64,000 bases of DNA from Chaenocephalus aceratus (taxonomy: Eukaryota; Chordata; Actinopteri; Perciformes; Channichthyidae): positions 26,720,642-26,784,641 of the forward strand of contig CM043791.1 in NCBI GenBank assembly GCA_023974075.1, read 5' to 3'. How positions within the stretch are numbered: position 1 is the first letter of the stretch; each line of letters starts with the position of its first letter. Under the pieces are notes generated by a model. That model did not search any database and was not told where the DNA came from. It saw only the letters and a list, made by a program, of their open reading frames with translations. Below are positions 49,831 through 59,320 of this stretch, piece after piece. Position numbers and translations under genes: made by a program.

Positions 49831-51107
49831 GTATGTTTTATTCATCATTAAATTACATAGTTTTTGTTGAAAACTGTTTCACTGCTTAAAAAAGTGAATA
49901 TATCATATGAGATATGTATAGCATTTGCAAGCATTTACTCAGCCAATGAAGATTAGCCGGCTCAAAAAATCTGACAAAATGCTGCATTCTTCATCCAGTT
50001 CATGGGGCAGCATGGTACCTCATTAGTGGACCCTAACGGAGCCTACACACGGCGGCGTGCGTTGCCGCTTGGCGGTGGGCGTGTCTTGAGCTTGGGGAGC
50101 CAACGCGAGCAACGCGACCAACAACCAATCACATGAATGTCCCGCCCCGGACATACAAAGCAAAGCATTCATGCTACACCCATGCTGGCTAAATATACTG
50201 TCTATGCTTGCTAGCTGTCCATTCAAACGAAGTACACTGGATATAAACTCCCCAAAACAGGCGAAAACCTACCAGTTTCACCCACTGTCTCTGCCACCTC
50301 CCCCCATGCCTGGCTCCTCCGGTTTGTATCCCTGTATGTAAAGAGGGACTGGTCATATAATACCGGATGATTCCCTACCGCCACGATCATTTTCTCCTCC
50401 ATTTTTTGACATATGGGAAATAACTGCAGTCTGGCTCTCCCAACATACACACGGTTTGATTGGCTAGCGCTTGTACTGTCAGATTTGCATATGCGGGATT
50501 TGATTGGCTGACGCCTCCGTCGAGGCGGCAAAAGTAGAACATTGCTCTACTTTTGCAGCGAGCACCGCTAGAGAAGCTACGCTTTGCTCCCACAATGCAG
50601 TTCGGCGAATCGTGACGTCACCCCCAGTGGCGGCCGGCCCATAGGGGCGCTAGGGGTGCCGCCCCACCTCTTGCCAGATACAAAATTAAAAAAAATATAT
50701 ATATATTAAATAAAAAAATATATATTTAAAAAAAATATATTTAAAAAATATATATATTTTATATTTTAATTTTTAATGAACAAGGTAAATATCATACAAT
50801 TGGTATCACAAAAATGTATAATCTACAATACAATCTCGTTTAAAATTGTGTTACGATGTCTAAAGTTACTGATAAGTCACCTGTTTCCTGCCTGGCCTTG
50901 CCCATGGCATTAGTTTATCAGTACCGGGCAGAGCCCCCGAGCGAAACAGCAGCAACCAGCAGGTTGCAAAAGTCTCAATAGTAAACTGTGCCTTCGAAAC
51001 ATAATTTCAGCCAATCAGCGCCGTCAAATATTTTGGTCACATGGGCGCTCACGTTGGTGCCCATGTTGCTTACGTGCGTTGACGTGAGTTGTTTTTTAGA
51101 CTCGTGA

Positions 51108-51329
51108 GTGACCAAGGTGACGCAGTATTTGGATGAGAATGGTGTGCAGGTGGAGTCGCCGGAACCTCGGTCCGCCCAAGAGCTACTCTCCAATCCTTTT
51201 GAAAGGAGAAGTTTGGGAGATAAATTGATACTTAAAAAGACCTTGGACCGGACCAACCCGATTTGTATATATCACAGCAAGCTCAGTGAAAAAGACAAAA
51301 CGTATCAACAAGGCTTCTCACATGGCTAG
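51108..51329 (+). pseudogene. Possible hAT transposase N-terminal remnant
   Basis: A 73-residue frame inside the second-level hAT contains Asn-Pro-Phe-Glu-Arg-Arg-Ser-Leu-Gly-Asp-Lys and ends soon after. The Asn-Pro-Phe block before a TTF-type finger is usual in ZMYM-like hAT proteins, but the finger and catalytic region are absent. Confidence 0.3.
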
Positions 51330-51998
51330 CTGGATGCAAACAGGTAAATGCTATCTTTTGTTTCACATGCTTGCTCTTCAAACAGCCGGGGACAGATACG
51401 ATCTGTTCAGAAACTAGACAAAAGTTAAACAAGTACAAACCAAGGTTTCCGTTAGCCGGTAATTACCGGTTTTTAGCTGGTCAAATTTATAAAAAACCGG
51501 TAAATTCAAAACCTGACGGTCAAAATGTCTGGTAATAATTAGGGAGGCTCCGATAGATCGGCCGCCGGTCATTATCGGCCGATATTCACTCTTAATAGTT
51601 TGATCGGTGCTCTCTATAAAGGCCGATCAGGAGAGCTGGATCTGATCGATATGGACATAAACGCGAGTGAAGTTTAACCGGACGAGAGAGAGAGATCAGA
51701 TCAGCTGCTGAGTCTGACCGAGACACACAGCTCTGTATAATCACCTGAAGCCCCGCCCTCTGTTTAGCGAGCTGCAGGAGCTGCATGAGAAACTGATGTG
51801 CTGTCAGGAGAGAGAGAGGGAGGGAGAGGGGAAAAGAGAGGCTCTGTTTCTCCCGTGTTATTATTCAAAGTTGATGTAAACTTCTGAATAATGTACGTTA
51901 TCTACTACAAGTAGTTTGTTTGAATGTAATAATTATGTTGTTTGTTGTTTGTGGAATAATTTATTGAAAAATGTATCTGAATTTTTTCGATCTGTTAC

Positions 51999-52429
51999 TG
52001 TCACAAACGAGCTGAGGACCAAAATGCAGAACACGGGAAACCAGGGATAGTCGGTAATCAGCTTTATTGAAGGCAATAGGCTGGTAGGAGACAAAACGGC
52101 AGATAGTAGGCAAAGGGCTGGTCGGGGACAGGCGAGGGTTCCAGGAGAAAGCAGGACGGGAGTCGCAGGTACAGAACGGGTCAGGGAGCAGGCGAGGCAG
52201 GCTGGTCAGGGACAGGCAGGGACGAAACCGGGAGAGCAATCTGGAAGGTAATGCGGGAAAGACTGGCATGCTGCAAAGTACGATCTGGCACTGAGGTGAA
52301 GGTGAAGTGGGCCTAAATACTAATGGAGCTGATGGGTGCAACAGAGTGAGAGAGAGACAGGGTGTGACTACCAGGTGACTAAGGAAAGTTAATGCAGAAA
52401 ATAGGTGAGTGAGAAAGCAAACTGTGACA
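51999..52429 (-). repeat. 3' LTR of the chromovirus
   Basis: 431 bp, with the same ends. AATAAA in element sense lies at 52063-52068. A frame reading into it (51961-52341) is the LTR itself, not a gene. Confidence 0.97.
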
Positions 52430-52445
52430 GAACCCCCCCCTTAAT
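52430..52445 (-). promoter_or_regulatory. Polypurine tract of the chromovirus
   Basis: In element sense, AAGGGGGGGGTTC lies directly before the 3' LTR; it serves as the primer for second-strand synthesis. Confidence 0.8.
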
Positions 52446-52569
52446 GGACGGCTCCTGACGTCTAAGAAAATTTCTTGGAGAAAAAAAAATATATATCTAT
52501 ATATATATCTAAGAAGAATAGACAAAAACCCTACAGACACAGGGTGGAAGGTGGAGGTATGGGGAAAGG

Positions 52570-55545
52570 CTAATACTCATCTGAGAATGCTCTCTCGGTT
52601 TCTCCCTCCTGGAAATCCTCGTCCCCCTCGACTGATGACGCTTCCCCCTCCCCCTCGACGAAGCCTCTGGTCCGTAGTGGACGAGTGCCCCCTGGCTTAA
52701 CGCTTGGTTGAGCGTGGGTCCTAGAAGGCTGCTCCGGGTAACGCAGGTGGAAGTCTCGGATGAGTTGAGGGTTGAGGATATGACGAGCAGGAATCCACTG
52801 CCTCTCCTCGGGACCATAGCCCTCCCAGTCCACCAAATATTGCACCCCTCTTCCTCTGCGACGGGAACGGAGTAGACGACGAAGGGTGTAGGTAGGGCCC
52901 CCATCGATCATCCTAGGGGGTGGTGGTGGAGGGGCGGCGGGAATCATAGGACTCTCCCGGACAGGTTTAATCCTGGAAACGTGGAAGGTGGGATGGATCT
53001 TCATGTTCCGGGGCAAACTCAGTCGAACTGCTGCGGGGTTAATGACCTTGACAATCTCGAAGGGTCCAATAAACCTGGGCGCTAACTTCTTAGACTCCAC
53101 CCGAAGGGGAATGTTCTGAGTGGAAAGCCACACACTCTGGCCTACCTGGTACACAGGTGCCTTGGTGCGTCGGCGGTTCGCTGATGTGGCGTACCGGTTA
53201 GCAGACTGAAGCAGAGTTGTTCGAGCCTGCCTCCAAGTCCTCCGACAACGTCTGATGAAAGCCTGGACAGACGGACAGGTAACCTCCTTCTCCAATGCAG
53301 AGAACAATGGGGGTTGAAAACCGTATGCACACTGAAAAGGGGAAAGACCAGTAGCGGAACTGATGAGGGTGTTGTGGGCATACTCCACCCACAGGAGTTG
53401 TTTTGACCAGGTTGTGGGATGATCGGAAGCCATGCAGCGGAGAGTGGTCTCCATCTCCTGATTCTTCCGTTCGGTCTGGCCATTGGCCTGTGGGTGGAAC
53501 CCGGAGGTGAGACTGACCGTCGCCCCGATCAGTTCACAAAACTCCCTCCAAAACACAGAGGTGAACTGGGGCCCCCGGTCGGAAACCACATCAGTCGCCA
53601 GTCCGTGAATGCGAAAAACGTGGATAAGAATCAGTTCTGCCGTCTCCTTAGCTGACGGGATCTTAGGCAGGGGTACGAAATGAGCCATCTTACTAAACCG
53701 ATCTACCACCGTCAAGATGGCAGTATGTCCGTGGGACGGTGGTAGACCAGTCACAAAGTCCAATGAAATATGTGACCAAGGGCGACGTGGGACCGGTAAT
53801 GGATGAAGGAGTCCCGCTGGCGCTTGGTGAGATGGTTTGTGCCGATTGCACACAGGACAGGCGTTCACAAACTCCCGAGTGTCAGCCTCCAGCGTGGCCC
53901 ACCAGAACCGTTCTAGAACCCTCCCCTTGGTACGTTGAATTCCAGGGTGGCAGGAAAGTCTGGATCTGTGAGCCCACTGAAGCACCTCAGCCCTCAAAAC
54001 CTGAGGCACAAACAAACGGTTGAGAGGACAAGAACTCGGACCGGGTTGGTCCACCAAAGCGGTCTTAACCCTCTCCTCAATCTCCCAAGTGAGGACGCCG
54101 ATCACCCGAGGAGCAGGGAGAATAGTGTCCGGAATACCCCAGTTGTCTCCCCCCCTCTCGAACTGCCGGGATAAAGCGTCGGCCTTAAAGTTGCGGGAGC
54201 CCGGGTGGTAGGAGAGGAAAAAATTAAACCGGGTAAAAAATAACGACCACCTGGCTTGTCGGGAATTCAGTCTTTGGGCCGACCTGATGTATTCCAGGTT
54301 CTTATGGTCGGTCCAAACCTGAAATGGTTGTTCTGTCCCCTCAAGCCAGTGTCGCCACTCCTCCAACGCCAACTTGACTGCTAGAAGCTCCCGATTCCCC
54401 ACGTCATAGTTCCTCTCCGCCGGACTCAATCTCCTCGAAAAGAAAGCACAGGGATGGAGCTTCTGGTTCTCACCAGAACGTTGCGACAGGATGGCCCCCA
54501 CCCCAACGTCAGAAGCATCCACCTCCACCACCAACTGACCAGCAGGATCTGGTACCTGCAGGATAGGAGCCGATGTAAACCGGCCCTTGAGGTCCTGAAA
54601 AGCCTCCTCGGCTGCAGGGGACCATCGGAACGTCACCTTGGACGAGGTCAGGGCGGTGAGCGGGGCGGCCACGGTGCTGTAGCCACGGATGAACCGTCTG
54701 TAAAAGTTGGCGAATCCCAGGAAACGCTGCAGCTCCTTCCGGGAATCAGGGACCCGCCACGAAGTAACCGCTGAAACCTTAGAAGGATCCATCTCCACAC
54801 TTCCTTGACCCACGATGTAGCCGAGAAAGGCGACCGAGGAAGTGTGAAACTCGCACTTCTCCGTCTTGACAAACAGCGAGTTCTCCAGAAGTCTCTGGAG
54901 GACCGTCTGGACATGATGGACGTGTTCCTTGAGGTTCCTTGAAAAGATCAAAATGTCATCCAGATAAACAAAAACATAACGATCCAACATGTCCCGGAGT
55001 ACGTCGTTCACCAATGCTTGGAAAACTGCAGGGGCATTGGTAAGTCCAAATGGCATCACCAGGTACTCGTAATGTCCTGAAGAGGTGTTGAAGGCGGTCT
55101 TCCATTCGTCCCCCTCACGGATTCGTACCAGGTGATACGCGTTTCGTAGATCCAGCTTCGTGAAGATTGTAGCCCCCTGTAGTAACTCGAATGCTGACGA
55201 GATGAGTGGCAAGGGATAACGATTCTTCACCGTGACGTCGTTCAGACCCCGATAGTCAATGCAGGGTCTCAGGGTCTTGTCCTTCTTCGCCACAAAAAAA
55301 AAACCTGCTCCTGCGGGTGATGTGGAAGGACGAATAATTCCTGCAGCCAGAGAGTCATTGATGTAAGTCTCCATGGACTTCCTCTCTGGTGCTGAAAGTG
55401 AGTACAACCGGGCCTTGGGTGGAACTGCTCCTGGATGTAGCTCAATGGCGCAGTCATAGGGCCGATGAGGTGGGAGAGATGTCGCCTTAGCCTTGCTAAA
55501 AACCTCCTTAAAGTCCAAATATATCTGCCGGAACCCCTGTGACAT
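52570..55545 (-). CDS. pol: Chromovirus RT, RNase H, integrase and chromodomain
   Basis: 991 residues. RT: Lys-Leu-Asp-Leu-Arg (Asp132) and Tyr-Leu-Asp-Asp (194-197). RNase H: Asp343, Glu386, Asp413, Asp456 in the expected motifs. Integrase: His526, His533, Cys563, Cys566 zinc site and Asp596, Asp656, Glu692 catalytic triad. The chromodomain spans about 885-935 (Tyr-Leu-Val-Asp-Trp-Glu-Gly-Tyr), which in chromoviruses guides integration to marked chromatin. It is full length with no internal stop. The start Met is arbitrary, because the sequence should continue from the protease frame. Confidence 0.93.
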   Translation of the reverse strand: MSQGFRQIYLDFKEVFSKAKATSLPPHRPYDCAIELHPGAVPPKARLYSLSAPERKSMETYINDSLAAGIIRPSTSPAGAGFFFVAKKDKTLRPCIDYRGLNDVTVKNRYPLPLISSAFELLQGATIFTKLDLRNAYHLVRIREGDEWKTAFNTSSGHYEYLVMPFGLTNAPAVFQALVNDVLRDMLDRYVFVYLDDILIFSRNLKEHVHHVQTVLQRLLENSLFVKTEKCEFHTSSVAFLGYIVGQGSVEMDPSKVSAVTSWRVPDSRKELQRFLGFANFYRRFIRGYSTVAAPLTALTSSKVTFRWSPAAEEAFQDLKGRFTSAPILQVPDPAGQLVVEVDASDVGVGAILSQRSGENQKLHPCAFFSRRLSPAERNYDVGNRELLAVKLALEEWRHWLEGTEQPFQVWTDHKNLEYIRSAQRLNSRQARWSLFFTRFNFFLSYHPGSRNFKADALSRQFERGGDNWGIPDTILPAPRVIGVLTWEIEERVKTALVDQPGPSSCPLNRLFVPQVLRAEVLQWAHRSRLSCHPGIQRTKGRVLERFWWATLEADTREFVNACPVCNRHKPSHQAPAGLLHPLPVPRRPWSHISLDFVTGLPPSHGHTAILTVVDRFSKMAHFVPLPKIPSAKETAELILIHVFRIHGLATDVVSDRGPQFTSVFWREFCELIGATVSLTSGFHPQANGQTERKNQEMETTLRCMASDHPTTWSKQLLWVEYAHNTLISSATGLSPFQCAYGFQPPLFSALEKEVTCPSVQAFIRRCRRTWRQARTTLLQSANRYATSANRRRTKAPVYQVGQSVWLSTQNIPLRVESKKLAPRFIGPFEIVKVINPAAVRLSLPRNMKIHPTFHVSRIKPVRESPMIPAAPPPPPPRMIDGGPTYTLRRLLRSRRRGRGVQYLVDWEGYGPEERQWIPARHILNPQLIRDFHLRYPEQPSRTHAQPSVKPGGTRPLRTRGFVEGEGEASSVEGDEDFQEGETERAFSDEY

Positions 55546-56089
55546 CCGGAACCAGGTTCATATCCACAGATAGTTGAGGTGCGGAAGCCTGCTTGAGGCA
55601 AACCTGATGACAGGAGGAACTCCAACCTAAGATCGACCCAGTTGCCCAGTCAATGTTTGGGTTGTGGCGGCGGAGCCACGGATAGCCCAAAATCAGAGGG
55701 ATTTGAGGGGACCGTAGCACATGAAACTGGATTGTCTCATGGTGGTTCCCCGACATGAGCATATGTACCGGCGTAGTCTGGTGTGTCACCGTTCCCAGTA
55801 GGTGACCATCCAAAGCATTAGCTGGTACCGGCTGGAGCAACCGAACCTGTTGGATGCCCAGCTGTAGTGCGAGCTCCTCGTCAATGATGCTAACATCTGA
55901 TCCGGAGTCGATAAAAACAGCCAGAGCCTGAGATTTGCCTGTCAGGAGGAGTTGAGCATGGCACAAGGGTCTTAGATTGGGGATCAGCTCAGAGGTTTGG
56001 CCCACCAGTATACTCCCCATTACTGATGAGCTCTGCCTTTTACCGGACAACGGGAAACCATATGTCCAGCCTGACCACAGTAAAGGCAA
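55508..56089 (-). CDS. pol: Chromovirus protease region of Pol
   Basis: 193-residue frame in the -1 phase relative to gag, overlapping its end; the first Met shown is not a likely true start, since expression would come from frameshifting. It carries the aspartic protease motif Phe-Ile-Asp-Ser-Gly-Ser-Asp and the downstream Ile-Leu-Gly-Tyr-Pro-Trp-Leu block. It ends in a stop at 55508, where reading passes to the RT frame: one base too many (or two too few) near the ATATAT at about 55520 breaks pol. Confidence 0.85.
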   Translation of the reverse strand: MPLLWSGWTYGFPLSGKRQSSSVMGSILVGQTSELIPNLRPLCHAQLLLTGKSQALAVFIDSGSDVSIIDEELALQLGIQQVRLLQPVPANALDGHLLGTVTHQTTPVHMLMSGNHHETIQFHVLRSPQIPLILGYPWLRRHNPNIDWATGSILGWSSSCHQVCLKQASAPQLSVDMNLVPDVTGVPADIFGL

Positions 56090-57057
56090 AGATTACCTCT
56101 TCGACGTAACTCCCTCTCCTCAGAGGTAAGACTGGTACGACCCACTTGCATGGGCTCAACCTCCCCGTACCGTGAGTCAGAGTAGGAATGGGAATTCTCC
56201 GCCAAAACCGGAAGTCGAAATCTCCCAGAAACCGGAAGTTGTTGTCGCGAGCAGCGGCCCGCCGCTCGCGTCTGTTGCTCTCCTCTCCGGGTCTGGATTC
56301 GTCTGTCAATCCGAGAGGTGAGCTCAATCAACCCATCCAAGGAAGCAGGGAGATCATAGGAAACCAGCTCATCTCTCATATAATCCGCTAATCCTCTCAG
56401 AAATGCGTCACACTGCGCCGGCTCGTTCCAGCTGCTGTGGCGGCTGCTGGTGCGGAAGTCAATAGCGTAATCCACCACCGTGCCGGAACCCTGGCTCAAA
56501 CTCAGCAGCCCCCCGGCAGTGTCGGGACCCAGACGAACGGAACCGAACACCCTCCGCATCTCCGCGGAAAATGCAACAAAAGAGGCGCAGGCTGACGTCT
56601 GCTGCTCCCACTCTGCAGTTCCCCATAACCGGGCTCTTCCCGTCAGATGATTAACGGTGAAAGCTACCCGAGCCGCCTCGGAGGCGAAGGTGTGTGGCTG
56701 CAGTGAAAACAATATGGAACAGTTTGTGAGAAAAGGACTGCATCCCTCCGGCTCACCAGCGTAGCGTTCCGGCGTTCCCACACGAGGCTCCGGAGCGTAT
56801 CCCGTCGGGCCAAGGGCTGGAGCGAGCATCGGAGCTGCGGGCGGAGGGGCGGTAGCAGCCATGGTAGCAGTTAGCCGTTGTACCGTGGCGACCATCTGTT
56901 GCATCTGGGAGGTAAGGTAATCCAGCATTTGTCCCTGGGTTGAGGTTGCCTGGTGGGTCTCGGTAGCTAAGGTAGCTATCGTGACCTCCTGTCTTTGGAT
57001 GGCATCCTCAACCCTTTCAAAGCGGTCTCTAGGAGACCCGGTGTTTGCTTGGTCCAT
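56020..57057 (-). CDS. gag: Chromovirus Gag
   Basis: 345 residues from an ATG 17 bases inside the 5' LTR. The open frame extends upstream into the LTR, but the RNA and family favour the Met-Asp-Gln-Ala start. It has a heptad-like N-terminal segment rich in Gln/Thr, a Pro/Ala linker, a retrotransposon Gag domain in the middle (with Trp-Gly-Thr-Ala-Glu-Trp) and a CCHC zinc knuckle at the C-terminus (Cys-x2-Cys-x4-His-x4-Cys). Gag forms the particle and packages RNA through the knuckle. It ends in TAA, with pol overlapping in the -1 frame. Confidence 0.9.
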   Translation of the reverse strand: MDQANTGSPRDRFERVEDAIQRQEVTIATLATETHQATSTQGQMLDYLTSQMQQMVATVQRLTATMAATAPPPAAPMLAPALGPTGYAPEPRVGTPERYAGEPEGCSPFLTNCSILFSLQPHTFASEAARVAFTVNHLTGRARLWGTAEWEQQTSACASFVAFSAEMRRVFGSVRLGPDTAGGLLSLSQGSGTVVDYAIDFRTSSRHSSWNEPAQCDAFLRGLADYMRDELVSYDLPASLDGLIELTSRIDRRIQTRRGEQQTRAAGRCSRQQLPVSGRFRLPVLAENSHSYSDSRYGEVEPMQVGRTSLTSEERELRRRGNLCLYCGQAGHMVSRCPVKGRAHQ

Positions 57058-57062
57058 TTCTG

Positions 57063-57072
57063 GCCAGATCGT
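57063..57072 (-). promoter_or_regulatory. Self-priming site adjacent to the 5' LTR
   Basis: In element sense, ACGATCTGGC lies two bases inside the LTR border. It is the exact complement of GCCAGATCGT within the LTR (57356-57365). Tf1 and sushi-type chromoviruses prime minus-strand synthesis with the 5' end of their own RNA rather than a tRNA, which explains the lack of a tRNA-like TGG site here. Confidence 0.65.
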
Positions 57073-57074
57073 TC

Positions 57075-57505
57075 TGTCACAAACGAGCTGAGGACCAAAA
57101 TGCAGAACACGGGAAACCAGGGATAGTCGGTAATCAGCTTTATTGAAGGCAATAGGCTGGTAGGAGACAAAACGGCAGATAGTAGGCAAAGGGCTGGTCG
57201 GGGACAGGCGAGGGTTCCAGGAGAAAGCAGGACGGGAGTCGCAGGTACAGAACGGGTCAGGGAGCAGGCGAGGCAGGCTGGTCAGGGACAGGCAGGGTCG
57301 AAACCGGGAGAGCAATCTGGAAGGTAATGCGGGAAAGACTGGCATGCTGCAAAGTACGATCTGGCACTGAGGTGAAGGTGAAGTGGGCCTAAATACTAAT
57401 GGAGCTGATGGGTGCAACAGAGTGAGAGAGAGACAGGGTGTGACTACCAGGTGACTAAGGAAAGTTAATGCAGAAAATAGGTGAGTGAGAAAGCAAACTG
57501 TGACA
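57075..57505 (-). repeat. 5' LTR of the chromovirus
   Basis: 431 bp, TGTCAC...GTGACA ends in element sense. Differs from the 3' LTR by one base (GGGTCG versus GGGACG on the plus strand, at about 57299). AATAAA in element sense lies at 57139-57144. Confidence 0.97.
57390..57395 (-). promoter_or_regulatory. TATA-like box in the 5' LTR
   Basis: TATTTA in element sense starts 30 bases upstream of the GCCAGATCGT segment (57365), which is predicted from primer complementarity to be the RNA 5' end. Spacing fits a pol II core promoter. Confidence 0.55.
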
Positions 57506-58673
57506 GTTACGATTATAAACTGAAGCAATATAAAAATGAGCCCCGTGAACTGAGTTTTAAACATCAGCATATCCGCTCATAGTCCGGTAAATTACCTGCT
57601 TACGGAAACTCTGCTACATAACTCTTATTATTATTATTGAAATATGACCGGTAAGTTTCAAATTTGTCCGGTAAAATAAATTCTGCCCGGACATTTGACC
57701 GGCGAGAAAAAATCCTAGCGGAAACCCTGGTACAAACCACAGACTGTCTGTGTCATGGAGAATACAGTCGCTGGTTTATTTATGTCTGTAGGCCGTTGTT
57801 GTGAGTGTGGACGGTCGGAGCATATATAGCGTTAGCTTAGCCAAGCTCCATTCAGGGAACAAGCATTCTAAAAGGTTTTTCGCCTGCCGTCTGTCTGCAG
57901 ACTTGTCAAAGCATTAATTCATGGTTTTTACTAACCGGTATCAGTATGTTGTTACGTCGGCATCATTTAGAAACGTGTATTACAATTTAATCACGGTAAA
58001 ATATGTTCATGTTGTTGTAGTTGTAGCTCCCGAGCCAGCGCGTCTTGTTTGAATGATGCGAGTAAACACAGCTGGCAGCTGCGGTGAAACTCGAGCGACT
58101 AGAGCGATGCGATAGGAGCGTTTAGAGAGAAGCGAATATTCGCATCGGGTCCGGTCTGAACGCAGCATTAAAGCGAGCTCCGCGCTGCACTGGAAACGTG
58201 CCATTACATCACCAGAAGTCCTAATTTAATTTTTTTACTCACTCTATCAATAGCCCCACCAAAAATATTTTCCACCAGCCGCCACTGGTCACCCCATTCA
58301 AAGTGAATGGGCAGAAGCGTTGAAGCGGCAACGCACGCCGCCGTGTGTAGGGGCCGTAACTAACACACACCAACCATTTTATATATTTCTACCTCTAATA
58401 TAACTCTATTCCCTTCTGTTTTGAACAATGACTCCACTGACCTGCTGCAAAAAGATCAGGCTGACAACTTGCCAAGCACGGGTCTGATTACCAGCCACTG
58501 TGCATACAAATAAGTCAGCCAGGGTCAGAGACTCCTTCACCCATTAATAGTGGAAAGGGAGCTAACCTCATGTTGTGCCTGTCAATCCTTAGCTGCCAGG
58601 TTTACAGGTATGACCAATGCAGTGAACGCTCTCAGTTTCAGTGCCCAGTGTTAAACACAATGTGACAGTGTAA

Positions 58674-59317
58674 CGGTACGTCCACACAGCAGCTTTGAAA
58701 AAATCTTGAAAATCTTGGAGCTGGGCGTGTCTGAAAACTTGGGGATTGTTTGCGAGCAACGCGACCAACAACCAATCACATGAATCTTCCGCCCCCGACA
58801 TACAAAGCAAAAAAAACCCGGGGATTTTATGCGAGCAATATATATATATATATAAACTCCCCAAACAGGCGAAAACCTACCAGTTTCACCCACTGTCTCT
58901 GCCACCTCCCTCCATGCCTGGTTCCTCCGTTTTGTATCCCGGTAAATAGTCTGGTCGTACAGAACCGGGTGATTTGCTACCGTAATTTCTCGTTTGGAAT
59001 ATGAGGAAATTAACTGCGGTCTGGCTCTCCCAGCATACACGTGGTTGATTGGCTAGCGCTTGTACTGTCAGATTTGCATAAACGGGATTTGATTGGCTGA
59101 CGCTTCCAGCTCAGCTTCAAAAGTTGAACATTGCTCAACTTTTGAATCCTGAAAATCCTGGAAATCTTCGCTTCGCTCCCCCACAATGCAGTTCGGCAAA
59201 AAGCGAGGCAAAGTGACGTCATCCCCATTCAAAGTCAATGGGCAGAGAAGCGTTGGAAGCGTTGGAAGCGTTGGAAGCATTGGAAGATTTGTTTAAAGCT
59301 GCTGTGTGGACGTACAG
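58674..59317. mobile_element. TAA-type MITE, family 2 (third copy)
   Basis: Ends are CGGTACGTCCACACAGCAGC and GCTGCTGTGTGGACGTACAG, flanked by TAA (58671-58673 and 59318-59320). It is opposite in orientation to the copy at 44000. A GCGTTGGAA unit is repeated in tandem at about 59250-59285. The 129-residue minus-strand frame belongs to the MITE body, not to a gene. Confidence 0.85.
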
Positions 59318-59320
59318 TAA

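Larger units (their letters stand above)
51999..57505 (-). mobile_element. Sushi-like Ty3/Gypsy chromovirus, innermost level
   Basis: A complete LTR retrotransposon of 5507 bp on the minus strand: 431-bp LTRs, a priming site next to the 5' LTR, gag, protease, RT, RNase H, integrase, C-terminal chromodomain and a polypurine tract. The 5-bp duplication gttac flanks it (51994-51998 and 57506-57510). The LTRs differ at one position, so insertion is recent. One frame break in pol makes this copy probably defective. Confidence 0.95.
51441..57729. mobile_element. hAT element, third level of the nest
   Basis: Ends are CAAGGTTTCCGTTAGCCGG and CTAGCGGAAACCCTG, flanked by the 8-bp duplication gtacaaac (51433-51440 and 57730-57737). 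Its own sequence is under 800 bp, with CCGGTAA-type words near both ends. A segment starting near 51541 (AGGGAGGCTCCGATAGATCGG) resembles the end of another hAT, possibly a further, truncated insertion. Confidence 0.88.
50625..58287. mobile_element. hAT element, second level of the nest
   Basis: Ends are CAGTGGCGGCCGGCC and CCAGCCGCCACTG, flanked by the 8-bp duplication gtcacccc (50617-50624 and 58288-58295). Total length is 7663 bp because further elements lie inside; its own sequence is about 1.4 kb. The CAGTGGCGGC terminus is one I associate with hAT elements coding for TTF/ZMYM-type transposases. Confidence 0.9.
50037..58356. mobile_element. TAA-type MITE family 1, outermost level of a nest
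   Basis: The left portion (50037-50624) and right portion (58296-58356) together form one family 1 MITE in the orientation opposite to 43349. TAA flanks both ends (50034-50036 and 58357-58359). The join lies within the GTGACGTCACCCC stretch, where a hAT element inserted. All later elements lie inside it. Confidence 0.85.

Noticed and set aside
53419..54774. Plus-strand frames inside the chromovirus pol
   Set aside because: Shadows of the minus-strand pol gene.
57058..57570. N-terminal extension of Gag by 171 residues
   Set aside because: It is translation of the LTR and flanking host DNA. The same frame appears at the other LTR (51961-52341). The true start is the Met at 57057.
58180..58205. 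Another end of the TTA-flanked Harbinger-like element (CTGCACTGGAAACGTGCCA)
   Set aside because: Only about 20 bases match and no partner end is visible.
58651..59040. 129-residue frame, similar to those at 4127, 43503 and 50223
   Set aside because: All lie in MITE bodies; similarity reflects repeat copies, with differing stops and no domain.
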